A stretch of 32,376 nucleotides of DNA from Candidatus Troglogloeales bacterium (lineage in GTDB: Bacteria > Nitrospirota > Nitrospiria > SBBL01), in NCBI GenBank assembly GCA_005239745.1, contig SBBL01000140.1, forward strand, positions 1 through 32,376. The letters are read 5' to 3'. Within the stretch, counting starts at the first letter, position 1. The number at the start of each line of letters is the position of its first letter. A program made the position numbers and the translations under genes. Positions 1 to 7,330 of this stretch are shown one piece after another. Under the pieces are notes generated by a model, which was not told where the DNA came from, made no database searches, and was given only the letters and a program-made list of their open reading frames with translations.

Positions 1-360
1 AGCAGTATTTCTCCTGCCAGTGCGGCCATTCTTGACGATGTGGTGGCTGTTATGACGAAACATCCGGATATTGTCATTGGGCTTGAGGGACATGCTGATC
101 CGCGCAATAACAGGGCTTACAACGAGGCCTTGTCCGAACGTCGTTCCGACGCAGTTAGGCGTTATCTTGTGGCAGCCGGTATCAGTCCTGACCGCGTGAA
201 GACTGATTCCTTTGGAGAGACGAAGACGTTGGGTGATCCTGCGAGGGATCGGCGGGTTGAGTTTAGAATTATCAAGTCTGACTCTGATCTCTCGGTAGAT
301 TCATCCGAGACGGATCTGCAGCCTTCGCCGAAGGATTCGGTCGTGCACCCAGACCGGTAA
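1..360 (+). CDS. OmpA/Pal-family C-terminal domain protein (5' end outside window)
   Basis: The reading frame is open from the first base and ends at TAA 358-360, so only the last 119 residues are visible. They form an OmpA-like peptidoglycan-binding domain: a strand with GLEGHAD, the conserved NxxLSxxRAxxV-type helix (here NEALSERRSDAVRRYL), a short G-I-S-P-D-R-V turn, a SFGE segment, and the RRVEFRI closing strand. Members of this family bind diaminopimelate of peptidoglycan and anchor the outer membrane (Pal, OmpA, or MotB/YiaD-like proteins). About 30 polar Ser/Asp-rich residues follow the domain and are probably unstructured. The N-terminal part that would tell a lipoprotein (Pal) from a beta-barrel or motor protein lies outside the window. 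A strong terminator follows 32 bases downstream, so this is the last gene of its transcript. Confidence 0.85.
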   Translation, partial: SSISPASAAILDDVVAVMTKHPDIVIGLEGHADPRNNRAYNEALSERRSDAVRRYLVAAGISPDRVKTDSFGETKTLGDPARDRRVEFRIIKSDSDLSVDSSETDLQPSPKDSVVHPDR

Positions 361-392
361 AGGGATCGGGTCTTAGTTTGTAAGTGCAATGT

Positions 393-433
393 CGGGCTAG
401 GCAGGGGGTACCTTGCCTAGCCCGTTTTTTTTT
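393..433 (+). terminator. Strong intrinsic terminator between the OmpA-domain gene and metG
   Basis: Arms 393-403 and 414-424 are perfectly complementary (11 bp). Positions 404-406 can pair with 411-413 (one G-U pair), giving a 14-bp stem with a four-base loop. A run of nine T follows at 425-433. The last T is only nine bases before the metG GTG at 443. Confidence 0.9.
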
Positions 434-442
434 GGTGCCGAT

Positions 443-2371
443 GTGTTTTATGTAACGACACCTATTTATTACGTTAATGACGAACCGCATATCGGTCATG
501 CGTACACGACTGTTGCGGCGGATGTGCTGGCCCGTTATGGACGGCTTCTGGGAAAAGACGTTTTTTTATTGACGGGAACGGATGAACATGGCCAGAAGGT
601 CGCCCAAGCGGCCTCCAATCTGAATCTTTCCCCGCAGCAACAGGCCGATACACTGGTTGTTAGGTTTCAGCAGCTTTGGGCACAACTGAATATTTCGCAC
701 AATGACTTTATCCGAACAACCGAAGCGCGCCACAAACAGGTCGTGCAGACGGTTCTTACCAGATTATATGAAAGGGGCGAGATTTATGAGGCGATGTACG
801 AAGGGTGGTATTGTCTCTCTGATGAGCGTTTCTGGACGGAAAAAGAACTGACGCAAGGTAACTGCCCGGACTGTGGTAAGCGCGTGGAACCCCTTTCGGA
901 GAAAAACTACTTCTTCAGAATGGGGAAATATCGGGAAGCACTGCTTGACTACATCACGCAGCATACCGATTTTATCCAGCCGGAACATCGAAGGAATGAA
1001 GTCCTGGGGTTTCTGCAGAGGCCACTGGGTGATTTGTGTATCTCTCGCCCCCAAAGCCGTCTCTCATGGGGAGTCCCACTACCGTTTGATAACGATTACG
1101 TCACCTATGTGTGGCTCGATGCCCTCGTGAACTATATCTCTGTCCCCGGTTATACGGTAGACGATGTACGGTTTGAACGACATTGGCCGGCCATCCATCT
1201 TGTGGGGAAAGATATCCTTACCACCCATGCGGTCTATTGGCCAACGATCTTAATGGCGCTTAAGTTGCCATTACCGAAAACCATTTTCGCCCATGGTTGG
1301 TGGACCCTTGATGGCGCGAAAATGTCTAAAAGTCGGGGGAATGTCGTGCATCCCAACAAGATTATTAATGCCGTTGGGGTGGACGCCTTTCGTTACTTTC
1401 TGTTAAGAGAAGTCCCGTTTGGTCAGGATGGTAATTTTTCCCACGATGCCCTAACGATGCGCTATAATGGTGATTTGGCAAACGACCTAGGGAATCTCGT
1501 CAGTCGAACGATCAGCCTCATCGGGCAACTGCGAGGTGGTGTTATCCCAAAGCCGTATGGCGTTATAGACGTGTCTGAGCGAGAGATTGTCGCCATCGCC
1601 AACACACTTTGTGATAACATTCGGGATGACCTTTCAACTTTTAGATTTGACCGTGCCCTGGCCCATATTTTTAAGTTGGTGGGTCGGACCAATGGATATA
1701 TTGAACACACGGCTCCGTGGGCGTTGGCCAAAAATTCCAGTCAGTCGGAAAGACTGGATACGGTGCTTTTCCATATGGCGGAAGCCATTCGGTGTATTGC
1801 TTTTTATCTTAGACCCTTTATGCCTGGTACGGCGGAGGAGATCGAGAGACAATTAGGCTTGCCCCCTTCCTACTCCAAAGCGGTTGTGAACGATCGCCCG
1901 TTTTGGGGGGGGAGGCTTGTTGGCGCTCGTGTCGTAAAGAGTGGGCCGCTCTTCCCTCGTCTTGAAAAACCGGCCCCCCCGGCCACTATGGAATCGTCAT
2001 GTCCCGTTCCTCAAGGGCCCATGATGGCTTCTTCTCCGGTAGATAAGCCGATAGTAACCATTGATGACTTTAAGAAACTGGACTTGAGGGTGGGGTTAAT
2101 CGTTGCGGCTGAAAAGATCACCGGTTCCAAAAAGCTATTGAAGCTCTCTGTTGATATTGGATGTGAGCGGCGCCAGATCGTTGCGGGTATTGGTGCGCGA
2201 TACGCCCCCGAAACATTAGTTGGAAAGCAGATTATCTTGGTGGCGAATCTCGAACCCGTGACGATCATGGGGGTCTTGTCTCAAGGGATGCTCTTGGCTG
2301 CCGGTGGGACAGAGGTATTGGGGGTTGCCACCTTTCAAGAGGACATGCCTGCCGGTACAACGATACAGTAG
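443..2371 (+). CDS. metG: Methionyl-tRNA synthetase with C-terminal tRNA-binding domain
   Basis: Charges tRNA-Met with methionine in the cytoplasm (class I synthetase). From the GTG at 443 the protein has 642 residues. HIGH is at 16-19 right after the family-typical start FYVTTPIYYVN, and KMSKS is at 293-297. The metal knuckle reads CLSD at 124-127 and CPDC at 141-144, so the second of the usual four Cys ligands is Asp. An anticodon-binding helical domain follows. A Pro-rich linker (about 500-535) leads to a C-terminal EMAP/Trbp111-like domain (about 537-642), which in related enzymes drives dimerisation and tRNA binding. The frame runs back to a TTG at 413, but that lies inside the terminator stem, so GTG 443 is preferred. 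No clear Shine-Dalgarno site is visible. mog begins 11 bases downstream. Confidence 0.93.
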   Translation: MFYVTTPIYYVNDEPHIGHAYTTVAADVLARYGRLLGKDVFLLTGTDEHGQKVAQAASNLNLSPQQQADTLVVRFQQLWAQLNISHNDFIRTTEARHKQVVQTVLTRLYERGEIYEAMYEGWYCLSDERFWTEKELTQGNCPDCGKRVEPLSEKNYFFRMGKYREALLDYITQHTDFIQPEHRRNEVLGFLQRPLGDLCISRPQSRLSWGVPLPFDNDYVTYVWLDALVNYISVPGYTVDDVRFERHWPAIHLVGKDILTTHAVYWPTILMALKLPLPKTIFAHGWWTLDGAKMSKSRGNVVHPNKIINAVGVDAFRYFLLREVPFGQDGNFSHDALTMRYNGDLANDLGNLVSRTISLIGQLRGGVIPKPYGVIDVSEREIVAIANTLCDNIRDDLSTFRFDRALAHIFKLVGRTNGYIEHTAPWALAKNSSQSERLDTVLFHMAEAIRCIAFYLRPFMPGTAEEIERQLGLPPSYSKAVVNDRPFWGGRLVGARVVKSGPLFPRLEKPAPPATMESSCPVPQGPMMASSPVDKPIVTIDDFKKLDLRVGLIVAAEKITGSKKLLKLSVDIGCERRQIVAGIGARYAPETLVGKQIILVANLEPVTIMGVLSQGMLLAAGGTEVLGVATFQEDMPAGTTIQ

Positions 2372-2382
2372 AGATCGTTGCC

Positions 2383-2892
2383 ATGTATTCTGTGTTTGTT
2401 TTGACTGTCAGCGATAAAGGATCGGTGGGGCAGCGCGAGGATGAGAGCGGTGCGCTGCTTCGGGAACTCGTGCGGAAGATTCCGGCGGAGGTGGTGGCTT
2501 CCGAGATCGTACCGGACGACCGAGAAGCTATCCGAAACCGCCTTCTATTTTTCTCCGATCAACGAACGGTACACCTGATATTAACGACGGGGGGAACGGG
2601 ACTGTCTCCGCGCGATGTGACACCGGAAGCGACCATGGATGTCCTTGACCGTACCCTTCCCGGTTTTGGGGAGGCCATGCGGCTTGAGGGGTATCGTAAA
2701 CATCCCCGCGCGATCCTCTCTCGCGCGGTTGCCGGGAGCCGGGGAAAGACGTTGATCGTCAACCTGCCTGGCAGCCCTCGTGCGGTTTCAGAGTGTTTTG
2801 AGACTATTCTTCCGATACTTTCCCATGCCATAGAGATACTCTCCGGACAAGGGTGTAACTGTGCTGCAACGGTCTCGGAATCCCCTCCTTAG
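2383..2892 (+). CDS. mog: MogA/MoaB-family molybdopterin adenylyltransferase-type protein
   Basis: A 169-residue protein of the MoCF-binding fold. Family members adenylylate molybdopterin before molybdenum insertion. Visible signatures are the N-terminal TVSDKGSVGQREDESG, the nucleotide/pterin loop TTGGTGLSPRDVTPEAT at about 68-84 with Asp78, and the NLPGSPRAV segment near the C-terminus. The start ATG 2383 lies 11 bases after the metG stop, so the two are probably co-transcribed. The last residues (SESPP) are encoded by the left arm of a perfect palindrome (2881-2904), which suggests the 3' end was altered by a small repeat. Whether it acts as MogA or MoaB cannot be settled here because no other molybdenum-cofactor gene is in the window. 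Confidence 0.85.
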   Translation: MYSVFVLTVSDKGSVGQREDESGALLRELVRKIPAEVVASEIVPDDREAIRNRLLFFSDQRTVHLILTTGGTGLSPRDVTPEATMDVLDRTLPGFGEAMRLEGYRKHPRAILSRAVAGSRGKTLIVNLPGSPRAVSECFETILPILSHAIEILSGQGCNCAATVSESPP

Positions 2893-2904
2893 ATAAGGAG
2901 GGGA
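2881..2904. repeat. Perfect 10-bp palindrome over the mog stop codon and uppP leader
   Basis: Arms tcccctcctt (2881-2890) and aaggagggga (2895-2904) are exact reverse complements around the loop agat. The mog stop TAG (2890-2892) lies at the left arm/loop boundary. The right arm holds an AAGGAGG Shine-Dalgarno-like sequence about 15 bases before the uppP TTG start. There is no T-run, so it is not a normal terminator. It may be a dispersed short palindrome or a hairpin acting on uppP translation. Confidence 0.75.
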
Positions 2905-2918
2905 AGGGGTGGTTTGAA

Positions 2919-3713
2919 TTGGATAGCCTTTTTTCTGTCGTTCTTTTAGGTGCTGTAGAAGGACTGACCGAGTTTATTCCGGTCTCTTCCACGGGGCACC
3001 TGATCTTAGCAGGTTCTCTGTTGGGCGGTGGAGGAAAATCCAGCACGTTCCAGATTTTTATCCAGCTTGGGGCCGTGATAGCCGTTGTCGTTCTCTACAG
3101 AAAACGGTTCTTTGGCCTGCTGATACCCGGAGAGGCCAATACGCCGTTCTCTGGGAGGCGAGGGCTCTATCTCCTGATTCTGACAACCCTGCCGGCACTG
3201 CTTTTTGGTGCAGCGGCCTACACGTACATTAAAACGCACTTGTTTAGCATTAGCACGGTCGCATGGGGGCTTATCATGGGGGCGTTAGGGATGCTGGCCG
3301 TTGAGCGGTGGCGTCCGCGGGCACGAACAACCGGGATAGAGACGATAGGGGCACGGGAAGCGTTGCTGGTCGGTTGTTTCCAAATTTTAAGCCTGTGGCC
3401 AGGGGTTTCCCGTTCCGCATCAACCATTGCCGGCGGTATGATAGTCGGTGTTGAGCGCAGCGTGGCGGCCGAATACTCGTTTTTGGCTGCGGTTCCGGTT
3501 TTAATTGCCGCAATAACCCTTGATCTCTATAAAAACCTTTCCCTGTTGACCTCATCAGACATTCTGACTTTTGCGGTTGGGCTGATCACCGCCTTTTTCT
3601 GCGCGGTCTTAGCCATTCAGTTCTTTATACGTCTCCTTGGGAGACATACCCTGATACCCTTTGCGTGGTATCGCATCGCACTGGCCCTTTTCTTGTTTGC
3701 TTACGCCGTTTGA
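2919..3713 (+). CDS. uppP: Undecaprenyl-diphosphate phosphatase
   Basis: An integral membrane enzyme (264 residues, family norm about 265-275) that dephosphorylates undecaprenyl diphosphate. It regenerates the lipid carrier for peptidoglycan and gives bacitracin tolerance. The N-terminal signature EGLTEFIPVSSTGHL (14-28) holds the conserved Glu14, Glu18 and His27. The second signature PGVSRSAST (161-169) holds the catalytic Arg165. Several hydrophobic helices are evident between and after these motifs. The start is a TTG at 2919, chosen because the family begins only a few residues before the EGxTEF motif. Possible Shine-Dalgarno sequences are the AAGGAGG in the palindrome (spacing long) or AAGGGG just after it. 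It is likely co-transcribed with metG and mog. Confidence 0.92.
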   Translation: MDSLFSVVLLGAVEGLTEFIPVSSTGHLILAGSLLGGGGKSSTFQIFIQLGAVIAVVVLYRKRFFGLLIPGEANTPFSGRRGLYLLILTTLPALLFGAAAYTYIKTHLFSISTVAWGLIMGALGMLAVERWRPRARTTGIETIGAREALLVGCFQILSLWPGVSRSASTIAGGMIVGVERSVAAEYSFLAAVPVLIAAITLDLYKNLSLLTSSDILTFAVGLITAFFCAVLAIQFFIRLLGRHTLIPFAWYRIALALFLFAYAV

Positions 3714-3747
3714 GGGCTATTCCGCATTCGGCCGGAACGGCCCTAAG

Positions 3748-3775
3748 TTGACAGAGAACGCGGCCGTGTTAGTAT
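3748..3775 (+). promoter_or_regulatory. Sigma-70-type promoter with extended -10 for the desulfurase-tusA pair
   Basis: The -35 TTGACA at 3748-3753 is a perfect consensus match. A 16-base spacer leads to -10 TAGTAT at 3770-3775, preceded by TG at 3767-3768 (extended -10). The expected transcription start, near 3782, is about three bases before the ATG at 3785, so the mRNA would be leaderless or nearly so. Confidence 0.7.
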
Positions 3776-3784
3776 CTCTACGCG

Positions 3785-4963
3785 ATGAAGTTTACTTATC
3801 TTGATCATATTGCCGCAACGCCGCTGCTTCCCGAGGCACTGGAAGCGATGCTGCCGTATCTGACCGAGCATTTTGGTAATCCGAAAAGCAGGCATGGCCT
3901 GGGCACTCGTCCGCGCTTAAGGGTTGCAGAAGCAAGACAAGCGGTCGCCGAATTAATAGGCGCTACCTCTCCGGAGATTTTTTTTACCGCTTCCGGAAGC
4001 GAGGCCAATAATATGGCCATTAAAGGGGTCGTCCACGCACACAAAAAAAAAGGTAACCATATCATTGCTTCCGGCGTGGAGCACTTTTCTGTCGCCCATC
4101 CGTTAAAACGACTTGAGCGGGAAGGCTATCGCGTGACGTGGCTTCCCGTTGATCGCTGTGGGCGCGTTTCGCCACTTGACGTCGAACGGACCATCTGCCC
4201 GGAAACCACTCTTGTTTCGATAATGCACGCCAATAACGAGATTGGCACGATTCAACCTGTTTCAGAAATTGCGGCCATTACACAAAAGGCAGGCGTGTAC
4301 TTTCATAGCGACATGGTCGCGACTGCCGGTATTATCCCTATTGATATCGGCGTTCTTGGTGTAGACCTTGCTGCCATTTCGGCGCAGTCGTTTGGCGGGC
4401 CAAAAGGGGTGGGAGTACTTTACATTAGACGGGGGGTCCGCCTCGCCCCCATTATTGAAGGTGGGGTACAAGAAGACGGACGGCGGGCAGGGACGGAAAA
4501 TGTCGCCGGTATCTCCGGTATGGGGGCGGCGGCACTTTACGCCAAGGCACACCTCGGTGCGGAGGGGGAGCGACTGGCGGGCTTATGTCATCTATTGACG
4601 CAGGGATTGCTCAAACAGGTCCCCCTTTTACACGCAACGGGAGACCCGCACCGTAGGCTTCCCCATGTAGCCAGTTTTGCGGTTGAGTTCACCGACGGGG
4701 AGGCCTTAATCCGTACCCTTGAGCAACACGGCATCTTTGCTGCCAGCGGATCATCGTGTAGCGCAGACGCCCTAAAAATATCCCCCGTCTTAACCGCGAT
4801 GGGGATACCGGCAAACATCGCACAGGGCGCCGTCGTTTTTAGCCTTGGGGCCGGGACGACAGAGGCAGATATTAGTACCCTCCTTTCTGTATTCCCGGAG
4901 TGTGTCGAGCGCTTGCGTCAGGTATCCCCCCTCTATCGTGCGCATATGCGGAGAGTCGCATGA
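3785..4963 (+). CDS. NifS/IscS-like cysteine desulfurase-family protein lacking the PLP lysine
   Basis: A 392-residue fold-type I (class V aminotransferase) protein alignable with IscS/NifS along its full length. Visible features are the N-terminal [25 protein letters not shown] (71-81), His100 in the VEHFSV position of the stacking His, HSDMVAT with Asp176, GRRAGTENV (232-240), and an active-site Cys325 in SGSSCSAD. Where desulfurases have His-Lys before xxGPKG, with the Lys forming the Schiff base with PLP, this protein has Gln201-Ser202. The Gln expected three residues after Asp176 is Ala179. Normal PLP chemistry is therefore doubtful. The ATG at 3785 starts almost at the promoter's +1. 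The stop overlaps the tusA ATG (ATGA), so the two are translationally coupled. This suggests a sulfur-transfer role, but desulfurase activity should not be assumed. Confidence 0.8.
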   Translation: MKFTYLDHIAATPLLPEALEAMLPYLTEHFGNPKSRHGLGTRPRLRVAEARQAVAELIGATSPEIFFTASGSEANNMAIKGVVHAHKKKGNHIIASGVEHFSVAHPLKRLEREGYRVTWLPVDRCGRVSPLDVERTICPETTLVSIMHANNEIGTIQPVSEIAAITQKAGVYFHSDMVATAGIIPIDIGVLGVDLAAISAQSFGGPKGVGVLYIRRGVRLAPIIEGGVQEDGRRAGTENVAGISGMGAAALYAKAHLGAEGERLAGLCHLLTQGLLKQVPLLHATGDPHRRLPHVASFAVEFTDGEALIRTLEQHGIFAASGSSCSADALKISPVLTAMGIPANIAQGAVVFSLGAGTTEADISTLLSVFPECVERLRQVSPLYRAHMRRVA

Positions 4964-5199
4964 TGGCCGCCGCTATCGTTCCGGACGTGGTACTCGATAC
5001 ACTGGGGTTGTTCTGTCCAATCCCTATTATCCTAACCGCCCGAAGAATCAAGCAGATGGCGCCCGGCCAGACACTAGAAGTACGCTCTGATGACGAGGGG
5101 ATGAAGAAAGACGTTACGGAGTGGTGCAGGATGACGGGCCACGACCTACTTGACGTTATGCAGCACGACCGGGTGATAACAGCCTACATCCGAAAGTAG
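4960..5199 (+). CDS. tusA: TusA-family sulfur-carrier protein
   Basis: A 79-residue protein with the family core [19 protein letters not shown]. The CPxP motif carries the persulfide-bearing Cys19, followed by a [21 protein letters not shown] segment typical of SirA/TusA proteins. TusA relays sulfur from a cysteine desulfurase to tRNA 2-thiolation or other acceptors. The start ATG 4960 overlaps the stop of the desulfurase-like gene; a second in-frame ATG at 4963 is equally possible. A longer frame running back to 4900 lies inside the upstream gene and is not favoured. The gene is convergent with rplS, with 21 bases between the two stops. Confidence 0.9.
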   Translation: MMAAAIVPDVVLDTLGLFCPIPIILTARRIKQMAPGQTLEVRSDDEGMKKDVTEWCRMTGHDLLDVMQHDRVITAYIRK

Positions 5200-5220
5200 G
5201 GGTGCCCAGAAGGAAAACGG

Positions 5221-5691
5221 TCAAGCGGAAGCGTTTTCGGCCGCCACATCATTGACAGCGACATCACTAGCCACACCACTCGCAACGGCATCCGGTTCAC
5301 CCGATGGGACTTCCTCCCGTGGAGTAGAAGACGATTTCAACGGAGGCACCCGTTTCTTTTCCGCCACACGGGCAGAGCGTCCAATCCGTCCACGCAGATA
5401 ATAGAGTTTTGCCCGATGAACGTCTCCTTCTTGAAGTATCTCTATTTTTTGAATAAAGGGAGAATGGAGTGGGAAAATGCGCTCGACGCCGACCCCATGT
5501 GAGATTTTGCGGACAGTGATCATGGTTCGATGACGTACCCCACGCTTGCCGATCACAATTCCTTCGTAGACCTGAATACGCTCTTTTTCCCCTTCAACCA
5601 CACGCAAGTGGACACGGATAAGCCCCCCAATGACGATATGGGGAACATCAGGCTTGACCATGGTTCGTTCCATACGTTCAACCTTATTCAT
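5221..5691 (-). CDS. rplS: 50S ribosomal protein L19 with C-terminal extension
   Basis: A large-subunit protein located at the 30S/50S interface. The core (about residues 15-115) carries the family signatures VRVHLRVVEGEKERIQVYEGIVI and ISHGVGVERIFPLHSPFI, ending in AKLYYLRGRIGRSARV. Bacterial L19 is usually about 115-120 residues; this one has 156. The extra 40 residues are Ala/Val/Glu/Pro-rich and low in complexity. The ATG 5691 lies within the last codons of trmD (8-base overlap), consistent with translational coupling. Order rpsP-rimM-trmD-rplS is the classical operon, and this is its last gene. Confidence 0.95.
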   Translation of the reverse strand: MNKVERMERTMVKPDVPHIVIGGLIRVHLRVVEGEKERIQVYEGIVIGKRGVRHRTMITVRKISHGVGVERIFPLHSPFIQKIEILQEGDVHRAKLYYLRGRIGRSARVAEKKRVPPLKSSSTPREEVPSGEPDAVASGVASDVAVNDVAAENASA

Positions 5692-6415
5692 TGACCCCTC
5701 CCATTACCCTTTCCTGTTCACGTGCCGTTAATGTTGCCCGTCTAAGCATATCCGGTCGGTTCCGTAACGTACATAAAATAGACTGCTCCCGTCGCCACTT
5801 TGCAATGGCACGGTGATTGCCGGATACCAACACTTCCGGAACCTCCATCTTCTGAAACACGCGAGGCCGTGTGTATTGTGGATATTCAAGCAAAGACGCT
5901 TCGAAAGATTCTTCATTAAGGGAGGCGTCTTTGCCCAACACGCCGGGAATCAGCCTGGCAGACGCATCAATCATTATCAGTGCAGCCAATTCGCCGCCGG
6001 TTAAAATATAATCTCCAACCGATACCTCTTCAGCCTCTAGCCCCCTCTGCACACGGGCATCAATTCCTTCATAGTGTCCACAGATAAAGAGTAGGCTGCG
6101 ATCTTCTTCTGCAAACGACTTGGCCATGGCCCGATTGAAGGGTATCCCGCGCGGGGAAGGAAGAATAATCCGAACCCGCCCACAACTTTTGGTAATGGCA
6201 ACAACGGCAGCAAAAATAGGCTCCGGTTTCATGACTTGTCCAGGCCCGCCGCCATACGGTACATCGTCCGTCACATGGTGTTTGCCTTCTGCAAAAAGAC
6301 GCAGCGAATGAACACGCACATCAAGCAATCCTCGCTTCTGTGCCCGCTTCAATATGCTCTCCTGAAGTACCGGGGAGACCATGCCTGGAAAAAGCGTTAA
6401 CACATCACAGCGCAT
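5684..6415 (-). CDS. trmD: tRNA (guanine-37-N1)-methyltransferase
   Basis: Methylates G37 next to the anticodon using S-adenosylmethionine, which prevents +1 frameshifting. The 243-residue protein has the SPOUT trefoil-knot signatures: GGPGQVMKPEP, CGHYEGIDARV and SVGDYILTGGELAALIMIDA. These are followed by LLEYPQYTRP and the C-terminal PEVLVSGNHRAIAKWRREQ. The frame opens at a GTG (6436), but MRCDVLTLFPGMV matches the usual N-terminus. The extra upstream codons fall in a dispersed repeat (6423-6448), so ATG 6415 is chosen; GGAAAAG lies just upstream. Its stop overlaps the rplS start. The 73-base gap to rimM is unusually long for this operon because of that repeat. Confidence 0.94.
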   Translation of the reverse strand: MRCDVLTLFPGMVSPVLQESILKRAQKRGLLDVRVHSLRLFAEGKHHVTDDVPYGGGPGQVMKPEPIFAAVVAITKSCGRVRIILPSPRGIPFNRAMAKSFAEEDRSLLFICGHYEGIDARVQRGLEAEEVSVGDYILTGGELAALIMIDASARLIPGVLGKDASLNEESFEASLLEYPQYTRPRVFQKMEVPEVLVSGNHRAIAKWRREQSILCTLRNRPDMLRRATLTAREQERVMGGVNE

Positions 6416-6422
6416 ATCTTTT

Positions 6423-6448
6423 CCAACTAAAGACACGCCGGAATGACG
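6423..6448 (-). repeat. Copy A of the CGTCATTCCGGC dispersed repeat
   Basis: On the minus strand this reads cgtcattccggc followed by gtgtctttag. It matches copies near 25794-25809 and 29790-29805 (first 12 bases identical). Against the 29.8-kb copy about four-fifths of 30 aligned bases agree. Only one half of the palindromic element is recognisable here. It fills the rimM-trmD gap and supplies the false GTG start of trmD. Confidence 0.65.
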
Positions 6449-6488
6449 AATCTGGAATGCCGGGCGTTATAAATGCAGCTATCAATAG

Positions 6489-7001
6489 TTATCCAAAGTT
6501 ATCCAATAGGCCGTCAATCGGGGCAATAGTCATCCGGTTTTTTGCAAGAGAGATATCCGTAACGACCTTTTGCACAGCCGGAATGAGCCATTCCTGTTGA
6601 CCGTTTCTTACCACGTAAACATCGTTGCCATTGCCCTGTAGTACCTCGTAAACGGTGCCAAGTAGCGATCCCTGGGGGAGATAAACCTCCATCCCTTCAA
6701 TATCGTCAATATAGTAACGCCCCTCCGGGAGCGCCCATCGCTGTTCATCAGCTACCTCAAGGGTCTTCCCCCTTAATCTATCCGCCTCTGTCAGGGAAGA
6801 AATACCCTGCAGCATCAGATAAACAAGCGTGCCCCGAAATCGTACACGCTCAACTTTATAACGCGAAGTACCTTGCGTATTCACTTGAACCATGACATCA
6901 GAAAGCGCAGAGAACCGCTCCAAAAAGTCGGTTAACGGGGCGACTTTGACCTCGCCTCGCAACCCTACCGGTTTTAGGACTGTACCAATGGCGACTGACA
7001 T
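6489..7001 (-). CDS. rimM: 16S rRNA processing / 30S maturation protein RimM
   Basis: A 170-residue assembly factor that binds S19 and helps 30S head maturation. The N-terminal barrel begins with IGTVLKPVGLRGEVKVAPLTDF (about 5-27), including the conserved GxxGExKV pattern. The C-terminal PRC-barrel contains YYIDDIEGMEVYL, LGTVYEVLQGNGNDVYVV and EWLIPAVQKVVTDISL. It starts 20 bases after rpsP with no KH-domain (khpA) gene between them, as often occurs in that position in other phyla. The last codons and stop lie within a tandem duplication of the 10-mer ttggataact on the coding strand. Confidence 0.93.
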   Translation of the reverse strand: MSVAIGTVLKPVGLRGEVKVAPLTDFLERFSALSDVMVQVNTQGTSRYKVERVRFRGTLVYLMLQGISSLTEADRLRGKTLEVADEQRWALPEGRYYIDDIEGMEVYLPQGSLLGTVYEVLQGNGNDVYVVRNGQQEWLIPAVQKVVTDISLAKNRMTIAPIDGLLDNFG

Positions 7002-7021
7002 CGGTTTTTAGTTAGGCATCG

Positions 7022-7330
7022 CTATATCTGTTCTGCCGCAGGTTCAGGGACAGGTGCCAATGCGGGGTTGGACACATTGTTGGGTGGAGGAGGGAGCTTT
7101 ATCCCCCTCAACAAGGTACGGACGGTATCGCTGACTGTGGCCCCCTTACCTGTCCAATATGATAGACGCGCTTGCTTGACCTGCACCGCAGAGGGTGAAA
7201 CAAACGGATCATAGGTGCCTAGAATTTCTAAAAATCGGCCATCCCGTGGTGATGCTTGGTCGGCTGCAACAATACGATAAAACGGCCGCTTGCGCCGACC
7301 CACGCGTGTTAATCGAATCCTGACTGCCAT
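7022..7330 (-). CDS. rpsP: 30S ribosomal protein S16
   Basis: A small-subunit assembly protein, 102 residues. The N-terminal signature MAVRIRLTRVGRRKRPFYRIV is diagnostic, followed by SPRDGRFLEILGTYDP and the KGATVSDTVRTLL segment. The last 25 residues are a Pro/Ala-rich tail beyond the usual core of about 80-90. A good Shine-Dalgarno GGAGG lies nine bases before the ATG on the minus strand (about 7340-7344). It is the first gene of the rpsP-rimM-trmD-rplS operon. The 145-base gap to the divergent gene at 7476 must hold both promoters, but I see no convincing -35/-10 pair in it. Confidence 0.95.
   Translation of the reverse strand: MAVRIRLTRVGRRKRPFYRIVAADQASPRDGRFLEILGTYDPFVSPSAVQVKQARLSYWTGKGATVSDTVRTLLRGIKLPPPPNNVSNPALAPVPEPAAEQI

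Noticed and set aside
413-442. TTG start for metG at 413, giving ten more residues
   Set aside because: The TTG and following codons lie in the terminator stem and T-run, and the extra residues are not family-like.
1905-1912. Run of eight G in metG as a phase-variable tract
   Set aside because: It is in the body of an essential synthetase gene; switching it off would be lethal, so it is likely chance.
3730-3742. Small hairpin ggccg/cggcc after uppP as a terminator
   Set aside because: Five pairs, three-base loop and no T-run; too weak to call.
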